A stretch of DNA of 64,000 nucleotides from the NCBI RefSeq assembly GCF_003173035.1, contig NZ_QGLE01000009.1, positions 124,001-188,000 on the forward strand. The letters run 5' to 3'. The translations under genes were made by a program, and so were the position numbers. Origin of the DNA: Zavarzinia aquatilis. GTDB lineage: Bacteria; Pseudomonadota; Alphaproteobacteria; Zavarziniales; Zavarziniaceae. Below the pieces are notes generated by a model, which ran no database searches, was not told the DNA's origin, and worked only from the letters and a program-made list of their open reading frames with translations. Shown piece after piece: positions 16,069 through 25,334 of this stretch (the first letter of the stretch is position 1; each line of letters opens with the position of its first letter).

Positions 16069-17445
16069 TCAGACGCCGCGGCGCTTGAGTTCGGCCGGGG
16101 TATAGTCGCCCGGCTTGCGACCGCCGACATTGAACTTCGGCTTGTTCTTCAGCTCGTTGGTCAGGCGGTCGGCCATATAGGCGCCGGACACCAGGTCGTG
16201 ATAGCAGCACACCCGGGTCATGAAGATCTGCGCCGCGTAATCGTAGGAGACCGTGTTCAGCGCGAAACGGTAGAGGTCGCCACGCGCGTCGTACATGTCG
16301 GCCAGCAGGGGCAGATGGCTGTCCTCGTCGGCATAGATGGTGCGGGCGGCATAGACGTGACGGATGCCGTCCTTCAGCTTGGCCTTCAGCACCCAGACGC
16401 GGTGCAGCTCCCAGCGCATGTAATCCGGGTTCAGGTGCGACTTGCCCAGCATGTCCTTGTAGGACGCGGCCGGGTCTTCGACCTTGTAGTTGTTGTAGGG
16501 CACGAAGATTTCCTTCTTGCCCACCAGCTCCCAGTTATAGCGCTTGGGCGACTGCGCCCACAGGCGGGTGTCGTCGACGGTGTGGAAACCGCCCGGCCCG
16601 AGCGGATAGTCGCCCGCGACTTCCGGCGCCTGCTTCACCCGGCGGGTGCCCGGCACATATTGATAGGCCATGGTCGGGTTGCTGTCGAAGGCCCAGGTTT
16701 CCTGGACGAGGGCGATGGAGCCGCGCTCGCGCTCGGGCTTCGTCGTCTCGCGGAAGACGAAGGACGAGGCGGGCGAGCCTTCCTCGCGCGGGGTGTTGGG
16801 GTCGTAGGGCGGGGCATAGATGTCCCACTTCTGGCCACCCCAGGCGACATTGCCGTCGGGATAGACCACGGCTTCGTCATAATCGCCAGTCTCGGTGAAG
16901 GCCTTGGTCGCGGTGATGACGTTCCAGATCTGCTCGATGCCCGACTTCGGGAAGGGGAAGGCAGCGCCCGCCTTCACGTTGGTGATGCCTTCCTGGCTCG
17001 CGGTCAGCGCGGCAAGCTGGGCGTTCTGCTTGATCTGCTCGTGGGTCCAGTCGCTGTAGCGGAAGTCGCGATGGCACGGGTAGACGTGCATCTTGAACGT
17101 ATCCGGGTAACGCTTGAACATCGCCTGCTGGCCGGCGGACAGCTTGTCGGCATATTGCGCGGCGTTCTGCGCCGTGATGGTGAACAGCGGCTTTTCCCCG
17201 GCATAGGGATCGGCCAGCGGCGAGCCGGTGCCGGCGAAGGAGATGCCCGGCGGCGTGCCCAGCCATTTGCCCGACCAGGGCGCGATGGAGCCGTCGGCAT
17301 TGCCTTCCTTGATCGCGCCGATCGGCGTCAGCGTGGTGCCGAGCTTGGCGATCTCGTCCGGTGCGGCCTTGGCCAGGGCGATCTTCGGCATGGCGGCCAG
17401 CAGCGCGGCAGCGCCCACGCCCCCGACGAAGCTTCTGCGATCCAT
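16069..17445 (-). CDS. DUF1329 exported protein of a putative steroid transport module
   Basis: A 458-residue protein of the DUF1329 family. The N-terminus MDRRSFVGG followed by an alanine-rich hydrophobic stretch ending in ALAKA is a signal peptide, possibly Tat-dependent because of the twin arginines. The mature part is rich in aromatic residues (for example RYNWELVGKKE and RVWVLKAKLKDG), as expected for a lipid-handling, LolA/LolB-like beta fold, which I recall being proposed for this family. It follows the DUF1302 gene with a 21-bp gap. The two families commonly travel together with an RND transporter and a YCF48 protein in clusters for hydrophobic substrates. Periplasmic or outer-membrane-associated steroid handling is inferred, not shown. 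Confidence 0.82.
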   Translation of the reverse strand: MDRRSFVGGVGAAALLAAMPKIALAKAAPDEIAKLGTTLTPIGAIKEGNADGSIAPWSGKWLGTPPGISFAGTGSPLADPYAGEKPLFTITAQNAAQYADKLSAGQQAMFKRYPDTFKMHVYPCHRDFRYSDWTHEQIKQNAQLAALTASQEGITNVKAGAAFPFPKSGIEQIWNVITATKAFTETGDYDEAVVYPDGNVAWGGQKWDIYAPPYDPNTPREEGSPASSFVFRETTKPERERGSIALVQETWAFDSNPTMAYQYVPGTRRVKQAPEVAGDYPLGPGGFHTVDDTRLWAQSPKRYNWELVGKKEIFVPYNNYKVEDPAASYKDMLGKSHLNPDYMRWELHRVWVLKAKLKDGIRHVYAARTIYADEDSHLPLLADMYDARGDLYRFALNTVSYDYAAQIFMTRVCCYHDLVSGAYMADRLTNELKNKPKFNVGGRKPGDYTPAELKRRGV

Positions 17446-17466
17446 GGTGTTTCTCCTCCCGTTTCT

Positions 17467-19503
17467 TCAGAACGTGTATTTGACCGTCGCGATGGCGTAG
17501 TCGCGGTCGACCAGCGGACGGTTGATGGTGTCGTAGTCGCCGAAGAAGGCGTTGTAGGCGACGCTGATCTCGAGATTGTTGAGGTAGCGCAGCTTGACCC
17601 CGAGCGAGGCGCGCATGTCGCCCGCGCCCGACAGCGCGCCGAGCGAGCCGCTGTAGGCCGGATTGCCGAAGGCAACGCCGAAGGTCACGGGGATGAACAT
17701 GTCCCAGCCGCCCGGGAAGATGTCCGTGTAGGCGAATTCGGCGAGGCCCTGGAAGCCCCACGAGGTCTCGTCGCCCGAGAGCTGGTTGAATTCGTTGATG
17801 TTGTTGCCGTTACCGTCCTGCAGCGGATTGCCGTCGGCGTCGTAGAGATAAAGCGTGTCGTGGCGCACGACGTGGTTCACGCTCACTTCGCCGATCAGGG
17901 TCAGCGAGTCCCAGAAATCGGACGAGCCGAGGATGTAGAGCGCGTTCAGATTGGCCTGCCAGATGTCGCCGCGCACCGGCTGCGGCGCCTTGATGCCCGA
18001 GATGCGGCCATCGACCAGCATGGGTGCGTCCTGGCGATAGGCGAAGTCGAAGCCGAAGTTGACCGCGCCGATCGAGGTCGACGCGCTCATGCCATAGAGC
18101 TTCACATCGTCGAAATAGGTGATGGTCGAGGAATAGGGCAGATAGAGCGGCGCGACGGCGCCGACGATATCGTCCACCCCCTGGGTGATCTGCGCGTTCA
18201 TGCCGCTGCAATCCTGGCCGAGCAGGGTGCACAGCGTATTGGTGACGGCGCCGACGACGGTGCCTTTGCGGAACATGTCCGTGCGCGGGGTCGAGATTTC
18301 GAGCACCGGCAGCGGATTCTTCTCGTGATACTTGATGAAGTAGAAGCCGGTGTTGATCGCGTCGGTCAGCATGTAGGTCAGACCCATGCCCCATTGCGCC
18401 GCGTTGTTCGGCTTCTTCTCGCCGGCGACGGGCACGTCGAAGCGCTGGTCGTCCGGATTGCCGACGCCGAGCACGTTCTGGCTCAGGATGTCGGACAGCA
18501 GCTGGGCGATCGGCTGCGGGATGGCCAGCGTGTCGCAGTTGGGGATGCTGGCGCTCAGGGTACAGGCCGAGGCGTATTGCTGGATCACGCTCGGGAAGGG
18601 ATTGACCGAGCCATAGGCGAATTCGGCGCCCGGGCCGACCAGATCGGCGCGGCTGAAATAGGAGCCGATGCCGTCGAGCTGCGTGTTCTCCCAGTCGAAC
18701 TGATAGTAGCCGATGAACGACAGCCGGTCGGTCACGCCCCAGTTCATCGAGACCTGCGGCGACGGCAGCAGGATGTCCTTCACCTCCGCCGCCGGGCTGT
18801 TGGCGCGGGTCGCGTCGGCGACGCCCTGGCTGAAGGAGATATTGCCGAAGAACAGGCTCTCGCCCCAGGCGACGACCTGATTGCCGACGCGCAGGGACAG
18901 GCTGGTCTCGCCGATGTCGAAAGTGCCATAGGCAAAGGCGTCGAGCAGGCGGAAACGGCCGCCGTTGGCATAGCGCGTGCCGCCGACGAATTCGTCGGGC
19001 GGGCCTTCGTATTTGTTGATGCCGTTGGGATAGGCTTCGTCGTTCGAATTGCCGCTGTGGTAGACGAAATCGTAGAAGGCGTTGCCGCTCATCTTGAAGC
19101 CGAAGTCTTCATATTTGAAGTTGGCTTCGGCGAGGGCGCTGAAGGCGTTGGTGATCAGGTCGCCGCGTTTGAAATTCCGGTTCGGATCGTCGAAGTTATA
19201 GACCTTCGGCGTCTCGGTGCCGACCTGCAGCGTGGGCAGCAGCGGGATCTGCGGCAGGATATAGACCGTGGCGTATTCGGTCTCGGGGTCGCGGGATTTG
19301 GGGCTGGGGTCCTCGGCCCGGACGCCGATGGAATAGGCCGTCGTCATGTTGACGGACAGACTGGCGCCATTGTCGAACTCGATCACTTCGGCGAGGGCGA
19401 AGCTGCCCGCGCCGAGAATGCCCGAAACAATGCCGACCCCGGCCACGAACGGCAGCGCCGCCTTGCGTCTGCCGGACCCGATGCGCCTCGACCACCCCCC
19501 CAT
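17467..19503 (-). CDS. DUF1302 outer-membrane beta-barrel protein
   Basis: A 678-residue protein with a signal region (basic start, then hydrophobic FVAGVGIVSGILGAGSFALA) and a mature part dominated by alternating aromatic/polar strands. It ends in YAIATVKYTF, a typical outer-membrane barrel C-terminus with final phenylalanine. The segments match the DUF1302 family, which is found beside DUF1329 proteins. The likely location is the outer membrane, where it could admit steroids or other hydrophobic compounds. It is the first gene of the pair and is preceded by a 142-bp gap after the tesD-type gene. No substrate can be read from the sequence. Confidence 0.83.
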   Translation of the reverse strand: MGGWSRRIGSGRRKAALPFVAGVGIVSGILGAGSFALAEVIEFDNGASLSVNMTTAYSIGVRAEDPSPKSRDPETEYATVYILPQIPLLPTLQVGTETPKVYNFDDPNRNFKRGDLITNAFSALAEANFKYEDFGFKMSGNAFYDFVYHSGNSNDEAYPNGINKYEGPPDEFVGGTRYANGGRFRLLDAFAYGTFDIGETSLSLRVGNQVVAWGESLFFGNISFSQGVADATRANSPAAEVKDILLPSPQVSMNWGVTDRLSFIGYYQFDWENTQLDGIGSYFSRADLVGPGAEFAYGSVNPFPSVIQQYASACTLSASIPNCDTLAIPQPIAQLLSDILSQNVLGVGNPDDQRFDVPVAGEKKPNNAAQWGMGLTYMLTDAINTGFYFIKYHEKNPLPVLEISTPRTDMFRKGTVVGAVTNTLCTLLGQDCSGMNAQITQGVDDIVGAVAPLYLPYSSTITYFDDVKLYGMSASTSIGAVNFGFDFAYRQDAPMLVDGRISGIKAPQPVRGDIWQANLNALYILGSSDFWDSLTLIGEVSVNHVVRHDTLYLYDADGNPLQDGNGNNINEFNQLSGDETSWGFQGLAEFAYTDIFPGGWDMFIPVTFGVAFGNPAYSGSLGALSGAGDMRASLGVKLRYLNNLEISVAYNAFFGDYDTINRPLVDRDYAIATVKYTF

Positions 19504-19645
19504 GATATCCCCCTAGCCTTTTCGCGCGGCGCCTTGGGCACCGACATATTTGTTCGCAATTTAATCAGGCGCCCATTGCGGCACCCATGGGAACTTGCAC
19601 CAGAAGCGCGAAATCATCCCCAACCGAGGGGAAACCTCGCGGCCT

Positions 19646-20494
19646 TCAGAGACCGGGGCGCTCGAGGAAGCCGAGGCATTCGGCGTTGAAATAATCCGCG
19701 TCCTCGATCATCACCCAGTGCCCGCACTGGTTGGAGATGATCACCTTGGCCTGCGGGCAGCGATCCGCCAGGATCGAGGCATGGGCGACCGGCAGGAACT
19801 TGTCGTGGGTGCCCCAGAAGGCGAGCACCGGGCACTTCAGCTCGTGCAGGCGATCGGCATAGACGCCGACCTTCATGCTGGCATAGACCGGGATCGGCTG
19901 TTCGAGGGCGACCGGCCAGCGTTCCGCCACCGCTTCATCGGTGATGTGCTTCGGATCGAACACGAGATGGCCCAGCAGGTCGCGGAAATCCTCGATCGCG
20001 AAGGGCCGGCTGGAAATGAACTGCAGCATGCGCAGCACGCCCGGCATCGAGAAGGCGTATTCCTGCGGCTCCTGCAGGCCGCCGGGGGCCATCAGGATCA
20101 GCTTCGGCACGATCTCGGGATAGGTCAGGGTGAACTGCAGCGAAATGGCGCCGCCCAGAGAATTGCCGATGGGAACCACTTTGGTCACGCCGCAGGCATC
20201 GACCAGCTCGCGGATCACCGGGACATGGGTATCGGTCGAATATTCGATGGTCTCGGGCTTGTCCGACAGGCCATAGCCGAGATAGTCGGGCACGATCACA
20301 TGGTAACCGGCGGCGCCGAAGGCGGCCATGTTGCCCTTGAAATTCGAGTAGCCGGAAGCGCCGGGGCCCGAGCCATGCAGGCACAGGATGCTGGGACGAT
20401 CGGCCGAGGGCGTGCCCACTTCGTGGTAATGCAGCTTGTGCCCGGAAGCGAGCTGCAGGAATTTTCCGACGGGAATGGGCGACTTGGCGCTCAC
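19646..20494 (-). CDS. tesD: Meta-cleavage product hydrolase (TesD/HsaD-like)
   Basis: A 282-residue alpha/beta-hydrolase. The triad is S112 in GNSLGG, D231 in FWGTHDKF and H259 in QCGHWV, spaced as in HsaD. LHGSGPGASGYSNFK near residues 39-53 forms the oxyanion region of carbon-carbon bond hydrolases of the MCP family. In the pathway it cleaves the 4,5-9,10-diseco product made by TesB, releasing HIP and a dienoate. The GTG at 20494 is chosen as start because GGAGGA lies 5 nt before it and the protein then matches family length; an in-frame ATG at 20551 lacks such a site. A candidate operator lies at 20567-20584. Confidence 0.88.
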   Translation of the reverse strand: MSAKSPIPVGKFLQLASGHKLHYHEVGTPSADRPSILCLHGSGPGASGYSNFKGNMAAFGAAGYHVIVPDYLGYGLSDKPETIEYSTDTHVPVIRELVDACGVTKVVPIGNSLGGAISLQFTLTYPEIVPKLILMAPGGLQEPQEYAFSMPGVLRMLQFISSRPFAIEDFRDLLGHLVFDPKHITDEAVAERWPVALEQPIPVYASMKVGVYADRLHELKCPVLAFWGTHDKFLPVAHASILADRCPQAKVIISNQCGHWVMIEDADYFNAECLGFLERPGL

Positions 20495-20566
20495 GGGGAT
20501 CCTCCGATGTTCATTGGCTTCACACCAATTTGAGTTGAACCATCGCCCCAAAGGGGAGGGGCCGCA

Positions 20567-20584
20567 TGGTCCATGCAGACTATG
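20567..20584 (-). promoter_or_regulatory. Candidate steroid-regulon operator upstream of tesD
   Basis: Read on the minus strand the site is CATAGTCTGCATGGACCA, 73 bp before the tesD start. It matches the sites at 25303 and 27734 in 14-16 of 18 positions and contains the same GTC-N6-GAC dyad. It is proposed as the binding site of a dimeric regulator not encoded in the window. Confidence 0.55.
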
Positions 20585-20620
20585 ATTGTTGACGTATGGA
20601 AACGGCCTGTTGCCGACAGC

Positions 20621-20646
20621 ATTCGGGGCGCCGCAGCGCCCCGAAT
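20621..20646. other. Strong hairpin after the RND transporter gene
   Basis: A perfect 11-bp inverted repeat, ATTCGGGGCGC / GCGCCCCGAAT, with loop CGCA lies 31 bp after the RND stop codon. On the minus strand it is not followed by a T-tract, so it is a weak terminator candidate or a 3' stabilising structure. It separates the transporter message from the tesD promoter region. Confidence 0.55.
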
Positions 20647-20676
20647 TTCATTTGATTTCAGATGGTTAATGCGGTG

Positions 20677-23100
20677 TCAGCGGCTCTGTGCCACCGCCCG
20701 GTCGACCACGGGTTCGGCCGCGCGGTGCCGGGCGTAGCCCTTTTCCGGCAACAACCAGGCGGCGAGGGCGGGCAGCAGGAAAATCGCCCCGAAGACATTC
20801 ACCAGGAACATGAAGGACAGCAGGATGCCCATGTCGGCCTGGAACTTCAGCGCCGAGAAAGCCCAGGTGAAGACGCCGACCGACATGGTGATGGCGGTGA
20901 ACAGGGCGGCGGTGCCGCGCTGCTTCATCGCCTCGTAGAAGGCCTGGCGCAGGGGGCGGCCCTCGTGGCGCATCTCGTGGATCAGGCGCTCGTAGATATA
21001 GATGCCGTAATCGACACCGACGCCAACCCCGAGCGCGATCACCGGCAGGGTCGAGACCTTCAGCCCGATGCCGAGCCGCGCCATCAGCGCGTTGCAGAAG
21101 ATCGAGACGATGGTCAGCGGCACGATGATGCAGATCACCGCCTGCACGCTGCGGAAGGTGAGGAAACAGAGCAGCGAGATCGCGCCGAAGATCGACAGTA
21201 GCATCTCGAGCTCGGCTTCCTCCACCGCCTCGTTGGTGGCGGCGGCGACGCCGACATTGCCGAAGGCGAGGCGGAAGGTGACGCCCGGCGTCTTCTCGGC
21301 GTCGAGGAAGCGCTTCACTTCCTCGACCACATGGGCGACCAGGGCGCCGTCGTGGTTCTTCAGGAAGATGTCGACCTTCATCGCCTGGCAGCCCTCGGTG
21401 TTGAGGCCGATGTCCGGATTATAGGCATAGCCGCCGACCGCCAGCCCCTGCGAACTGCGCGGCAGGCCGGCCCAGCGCGGGTTGCCCTCGTTCATGCCGG
21501 CGATCACCATCTTGCCGATGGCGGGCACCGACAGCACCGACTGGACGCCGTTGATGCCCCGGGCATAGAGGTCGAAACGGTCGACCGCGGTCATCACCGA
21601 ATGATCGAGACAGGCTTCGGAGAAGCCGGTCGTTTCGACGATCACGGTCAATATGTCGGTGCCGATGTCGTAACGCGACAGGATCGCGCCGTTATCGACA
21701 TTATAGCGGTCGGACGGCCAGAGTTCCGGCGCGCCCTGGCCGACGTCGCCGGTCTTCAGGTCGCGCGCATAGACGGCGGACAAGGCGGCAAGCGCGGCCG
21801 AGATGGCGAAGACGACGGCCGCGGGCTTTCGCGTCGCCAGCAGGGACAGCGCCCACCAGGACTTCCGCACTTCCTCGCCGTCGTCGACGGCATGGGCGCG
21901 CTTGCGGGCCGAAGGCTCGAGGGTGATGAGCGACAGCAGCACCGGCAGGATCATCTTGTTGGTGACGATCATCAGCATCACGCCCATCGAGGCGGTCATG
22001 CCCAGTTCGCGCACGATGTCGATCTGGATGCGCATGATGACCAGGAAGCCGAGGCCATTGGTGATGAGCGCGAGGCTGCCCGGCACGAACAGCGCCTGGA
22101 ACGCCTTGCGCGAGGCATGGATCGAACTGTCGCCGCCGAGGACCGACTGCTTCCAGGCATTGGTCATCTGCACGGCGTGGGACACGCCGATCGAGAAGAT
22201 GAGGAAGGGCACCAGGATCGAGATCGGGTCGATGCCGGCGCCGACCATGGGCAGCAGCCCGCCCAGCCAGATCACCGGCAGCATGGCGACGACCAGCGAC
22301 AGGCCGGTGAGCTTCCACGAGCGGCAGTAGAGATAGAGAAGGGCGGTGGTGATCAGGAAGGAAATGCCGAAGAAGGCGATGACGCCGAGCAGGCCGTCGA
22401 CGATGGCGCCGACGATCATCACGAAGCCGATGACGTTCACCTCGATGTCCGCGCTCTCGTATTTGGCGCGCAGCTCGTCGAGCTTGTTGGCGAGTTCGTA
22501 GTAGTTCACCCGCACCGGCTGGCCGCCGGAATATTCCTGCACCTCGAACATGATCATGGCGTCGCGGCCGTCGTTGCCGACGTAGCGGCCGATGATGCCC
22601 GCGTCCTCGACGTTGCGGCGCACCTGCGCCAGCTGCTCGTCGGTCTTGGTGAAGGTCTCGGGGATGATGGGGGCGCCGATGAAGCCTTCTTCCGTCACCT
22701 TGGTGAAGCGGACGGTCGGCGAGAACAGCGAGGTTACGCGGGTGCGGTCGACGTCGGGCAGGAAGAAGACGTCGCTGGCCAGTTTCTCCATCTCGGTCAT
22801 GAAGGTCTTGTTGTACATGTCGCCGTCACCCTTCCAGTGCATGTTCAGCACCACCCGGTTGTGACCGGGGAAGATGGTGGCGTACTTCATGAAGTCCTGC
22901 ATGAAGGGATGATGGCTCGGGATCAGCTTCAGGAAGCCGGGATCGAGCTGGATGTTGCGCGCCTCGTAGCCGAGGAAGCCGGTGATGCCGATGGCGAGCA
23001 CGAGAACGACGAAGCGCAGGCGCAGCAGGAGATTGGAACAGGCCTCGACCAGGCGCTGGCCCGATGTGCGGGGGGCGGCGTGCGAATGAGTTCCGGCCAT
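20677..23100 (-). CDS. RND/MMPL-family transporter
   Basis: An 807-residue inner-membrane protein with the duplicated RND layout: one TM helix near residues 27-46, a large periplasmic loop, five helices (for example GVIAFFGISFLITTALLYLY), then a repeat with a helix near 430-450, a second loop and a last helical block including GVGVGVDYGIYIYERL. It belongs to the MMPL/HAE-like group, not the AcrB drug pumps. No membrane-fusion or TolC-like gene is nearby. It starts 1 bp after the YCF48-type gene ends. With DUF1302 and DUF1329 it probably moves steroid substrates or intermediates across the envelope; the direction is unknown. Confidence 0.85.
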   Translation of the reverse strand: MAGTHSHAAPRTSGQRLVEACSNLLLRLRFVVLVLAIGITGFLGYEARNIQLDPGFLKLIPSHHPFMQDFMKYATIFPGHNRVVLNMHWKGDGDMYNKTFMTEMEKLASDVFFLPDVDRTRVTSLFSPTVRFTKVTEEGFIGAPIIPETFTKTDEQLAQVRRNVEDAGIIGRYVGNDGRDAMIMFEVQEYSGGQPVRVNYYELANKLDELRAKYESADIEVNVIGFVMIVGAIVDGLLGVIAFFGISFLITTALLYLYCRSWKLTGLSLVVAMLPVIWLGGLLPMVGAGIDPISILVPFLIFSIGVSHAVQMTNAWKQSVLGGDSSIHASRKAFQALFVPGSLALITNGLGFLVIMRIQIDIVRELGMTASMGVMLMIVTNKMILPVLLSLITLEPSARKRAHAVDDGEEVRKSWWALSLLATRKPAAVVFAISAALAALSAVYARDLKTGDVGQGAPELWPSDRYNVDNGAILSRYDIGTDILTVIVETTGFSEACLDHSVMTAVDRFDLYARGINGVQSVLSVPAIGKMVIAGMNEGNPRWAGLPRSSQGLAVGGYAYNPDIGLNTEGCQAMKVDIFLKNHDGALVAHVVEEVKRFLDAEKTPGVTFRLAFGNVGVAAATNEAVEEAELEMLLSIFGAISLLCFLTFRSVQAVICIIVPLTIVSIFCNALMARLGIGLKVSTLPVIALGVGVGVDYGIYIYERLIHEMRHEGRPLRQAFYEAMKQRGTAALFTAITMSVGVFTWAFSALKFQADMGILLSFMFLVNVFGAIFLLPALAAWLLPEKGYARHRAAEPVVDRAVAQSR

Positions 23101-23101
23101 G

Positions 23102-24103
23102 TCACTGTCCCCCGGCCAGCGCCGCGACGGTGCGGCCCAGCGTCAGTTCGGAAATTCCCTTTTCGCCGCCCAGCATCAGGCGGCCCGGCGCGATCTCGAT
23201 GCCCGCGACGAGGCTGTCGCGGCCGCCGATGCGCTCGATGCCGAAGCTCTTTCCGCCATCGGTCGAGACCAGTACGGTGCTGCCCTGACCGAGGAGGACG
23301 ACGCGCCCGTCGGCGGTCTTCAGGCCGCCGAACAGCGAGGTTTCGGCGCCGGTCTTGATCTCGCTCCAGCTGTCGCCGAAATCGTCGGTGCCGAAGACAT
23401 GGCCGAGCAGGCCGAAGGCGACCCAGCGCGAGGGGCCCGCCTGCACGACACCATAGAGCGAGCCGTTGTAGGGCAGCTGCACCATGTCCCAGGTCGCGCC
23501 GCCGTCCCGGCTGCGCAGCACCTGCGCCATTTCGCCGGCGATCATGGCCTTGCCGTCGTCGGCGCAGGCGATGCCGTTCAGATGCGGCTCGTCCGGCAGG
23601 TCGACGGCGACCGGCTCGAAACTGGCGCCGTCGTCGGTCGAGCGCAGCAGGCGGCCGAAACTGCCGGCGGCGATGATCGTACCCGTGCTGGTGCGGCAGA
23701 CCGCGAACAGCGGATCGGAGGATTCGGCTTCGGCCCGCACCGGGGTCCAGGTCTCGCCCGCATCGTCGCTGCGCAGGACGACACCGTCATGGCCGACGGC
23801 CAGCGCGATCTTGCCGCCCACGGCCGCGACCTGGGTCAGGGTGGCGTCCAGCCTCGTGATGCCGGCGCCCGGCCCGATGCGCGCGTCGCGCCAGTGTTGG
23901 CCGGTATCGTCGCTGATCAGGATGTGACCGCTTTCACCGACGGCGATCAGCCGCTCGCCGATCATGGCGATCCCGTTGATGCGCAGGCGCGTCGGGTTGG
24001 TCTCGGTCGCGGGGAAGTGGGGCAGGCTGCGCGGGTAGAAGGCGTAGACGGCGATGACGCCGATCAGCATCGCCATGAGAATGCCCAAAGATTTCCTGGC
24101 CAT
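23102..24103 (-). CDS. YCF48/BNR-repeat beta-propeller protein, membrane-anchored
   Basis: A 333-residue protein with an N-terminal hydrophobic helix (LGILMAMLIGVIAVYAFY) and then repeating propeller blades, each with an S/T-x-D-x-G-x-x-W pattern such as SDDTGQHW, SDDAGETW, STDDGASF and SRDGGATW. This is the Photosystem-II-stability-factor-like (YCF48) family. The repeats suggest a periplasmic six- to seven-bladed propeller tethered to the inner membrane. The gene ends 1 bp before the RND transporter begins, so the two are almost certainly co-translated. Such proteins accompany RND/DUF1302/DUF1329 genes and may be assembly factors for the transporter. The function is inferred. Confidence 0.82.
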   Translation of the reverse strand: MARKSLGILMAMLIGVIAVYAFYPRSLPHFPATETNPTRLRINGIAMIGERLIAVGESGHILISDDTGQHWRDARIGPGAGITRLDATLTQVAAVGGKIALAVGHDGVVLRSDDAGETWTPVRAEAESSDPLFAVCRTSTGTIIAAGSFGRLLRSTDDGASFEPVAVDLPDEPHLNGIACADDGKAMIAGEMAQVLRSRDGGATWDMVQLPYNGSLYGVVQAGPSRWVAFGLLGHVFGTDDFGDSWSEIKTGAETSLFGGLKTADGRVVLLGQGSTVLVSTDGGKSFGIERIGGRDSLVAGIEIAPGRLMLGGEKGISELTLGRTVAALAGGQ

Positions 24104-24334
24104 CTAGCCGCTCTCCTCCCCCTGCCGGCGGCTTTGCCGCGCGGACGGCCGCGTGTTCGTGACAGGCGCGCCTTTTTTGCCAATCTAATCCGCGCCCTTG
24201 CCTGCTTCCAATGAGCATTGGCGCAGGATCGGGGGGTATCGCCGGCATCGACCGAGGCTCGAAAAGACCGTTGACCGACGATACGCCCCCGCCCTTGGTC
24301 ACCCAGGAGGCGGGACCCGGGTGCTCAAACCGTA

Positions 24335-25213
24335 TCAGCCGCCGAGGCGGTGGCCCCAGTGGCTCGGCGTCGTCGTCTCGAACACCTGATGGTTGGTCCA
24401 GTCCTTCACCACGCCGCCCCAGCCATATTCGAGGGCGAAGTTGCCCGGGGTGACGATGTAGAAGGAAATCATGTCGTCGTTGACGTGACGGCCGAGGCTC
24501 ATCACCACCGGCACCTGATATTGCGCCACGCGGTCGAGGGCGCGGCCGACCTCGTCGATGCTGTCGACCTCGATCATCACATGGATGCAATTGGCCGGGC
24601 TCGGCATTTCCGCGAGGGCGAGGGAATGCTGACGCGGGTTGCAGTGATAGAACTGGATGCGCAGCGGCGGCATCCCCGGCAGCATGGAAATCTTCAGGAT
24701 GTCGGACAGGCCGAATTCCGCGACCTCGGTCCAGAACTTGTGGGTTTCCTCGAAGGCGAAGGGCGCCGGCAGCACGACATGGCCAAGACCCATGCCCTCG
24801 GTCACGAAGCCCGAGACGCCGATCGGCGACTGGAAGCGCGCGAAGTCGGAGATCGGACCCCAGTAGACTTCATGCTTGTTGCCCGAGGGATCGGCGAAGG
24901 TGAAGAATTCCTGGACATAGCGGATGGCGGCGTCTTCGGCGCTGCCATCGGTAATCTCCACGCCCTTGCTGGCGAGGGTCTCGCGCGCGGTGCGATAGGC
25001 GATCTGGTCCTGCACTTCCCAGCCCGAGGCGATCAGGCCATCCTCGGCGGCGGGCAGGATCAGGAAGCGGAAGCGGCGCGCATCCATTTTCAGGTGCAGG
25101 CGACCGTCCGGCGCATCCTCGGCCATCAGGCCGAGCACTTCGGTCGCGAACTGCCGCCACTTGGCATTGTCGGTCGAGCCGACGACGACATAACCCAATT
25201 CCCGGATCGACAC
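24335..25213 (-). CDS. tesB: Extradiol ring-cleavage dioxygenase (TesB/HsaC-like)
   Basis: A 292-residue two-domain type I extradiol dioxygenase. The Fe(II) ligands are H145 (GLGHVVL), H211 (CIHVMIEV) and E262 (FALEYGWGG), and H196 in RQHSLAL is the conserved catalytic histidine. Spacing and length are nearly those of HsaC, which cleaves the catechol ring A of 3,4-DHSA. The GTG at 25213 is preferred because GGAGG lies 5 nt upstream and the protein then begins MSIRELGY like family members; an earlier GTG at 25225 overlaps that ribosome-binding site. A candidate operator is located 90 bp upstream. Confidence 0.9.
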   Translation of the reverse strand: MSIRELGYVVVGSTDNAKWRQFATEVLGLMAEDAPDGRLHLKMDARRFRFLILPAAEDGLIASGWEVQDQIAYRTARETLASKGVEITDGSAEDAAIRYVQEFFTFADPSGNKHEVYWGPISDFARFQSPIGVSGFVTEGMGLGHVVLPAPFAFEETHKFWTEVAEFGLSDILKISMLPGMPPLRIQFYHCNPRQHSLALAEMPSPANCIHVMIEVDSIDEVGRALDRVAQYQVPVVMSLGRHVNDDMISFYIVTPGNFALEYGWGGVVKDWTNHQVFETTTPSHWGHRLGG

Positions 25214-25302
25214 GCTTTCCTCCACCGTCTTGTTCGGGTCTTGCGCCCTATCGGGCCGTTACCCTTCTCGTTCCCTGACCCTAGACGAACGGGCAAGCCG
25301 AT

Positions 25303-25320
25303 CATCGTCTGCATGGACTA
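25303..25320 (+). promoter_or_regulatory. Candidate steroid-regulon operator upstream of tesB
   Basis: The site reads CATCGTCTGCATGGACTA in the 121-bp gap between the KshB-type gene and tesB, 90 bp before the tesB start. It is 15/18 identical to the site in the hsaA/hsaB divergent region and 16/18 identical to the one before tesD. The shared dyad is GTC-N6-GAC flanked by T and A. Confidence 0.55.
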
Positions 25321-25334
25321 CGGCGAAGGCAGAC

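Noticed and set aside
16024-19689. Open frame of 1221 codons on the plus strand across the DUF1329 and DUF1302 genes
   Set aside because: It is antisense to two genes with signal peptides and family motifs. Its translation is a low-complexity Arg/Gly/Ala/Val-rich product with no domain, as expected opposite GC-rich coding DNA.
20621-20646. Intrinsic terminator after the RND gene
   Set aside because: The stem is excellent, but the minus-strand continuation is GCTGTCGG and not a T-tract, so it is listed only as a hairpin.
24104-24334. Possible gene or operator in the 231-bp gap between tesB and the YCF48 gene
   Set aside because: No coding frame with a start and ribosome-binding site, and no copy of the 18-bp motif; only loosely similar GTATCGTCGG was seen.
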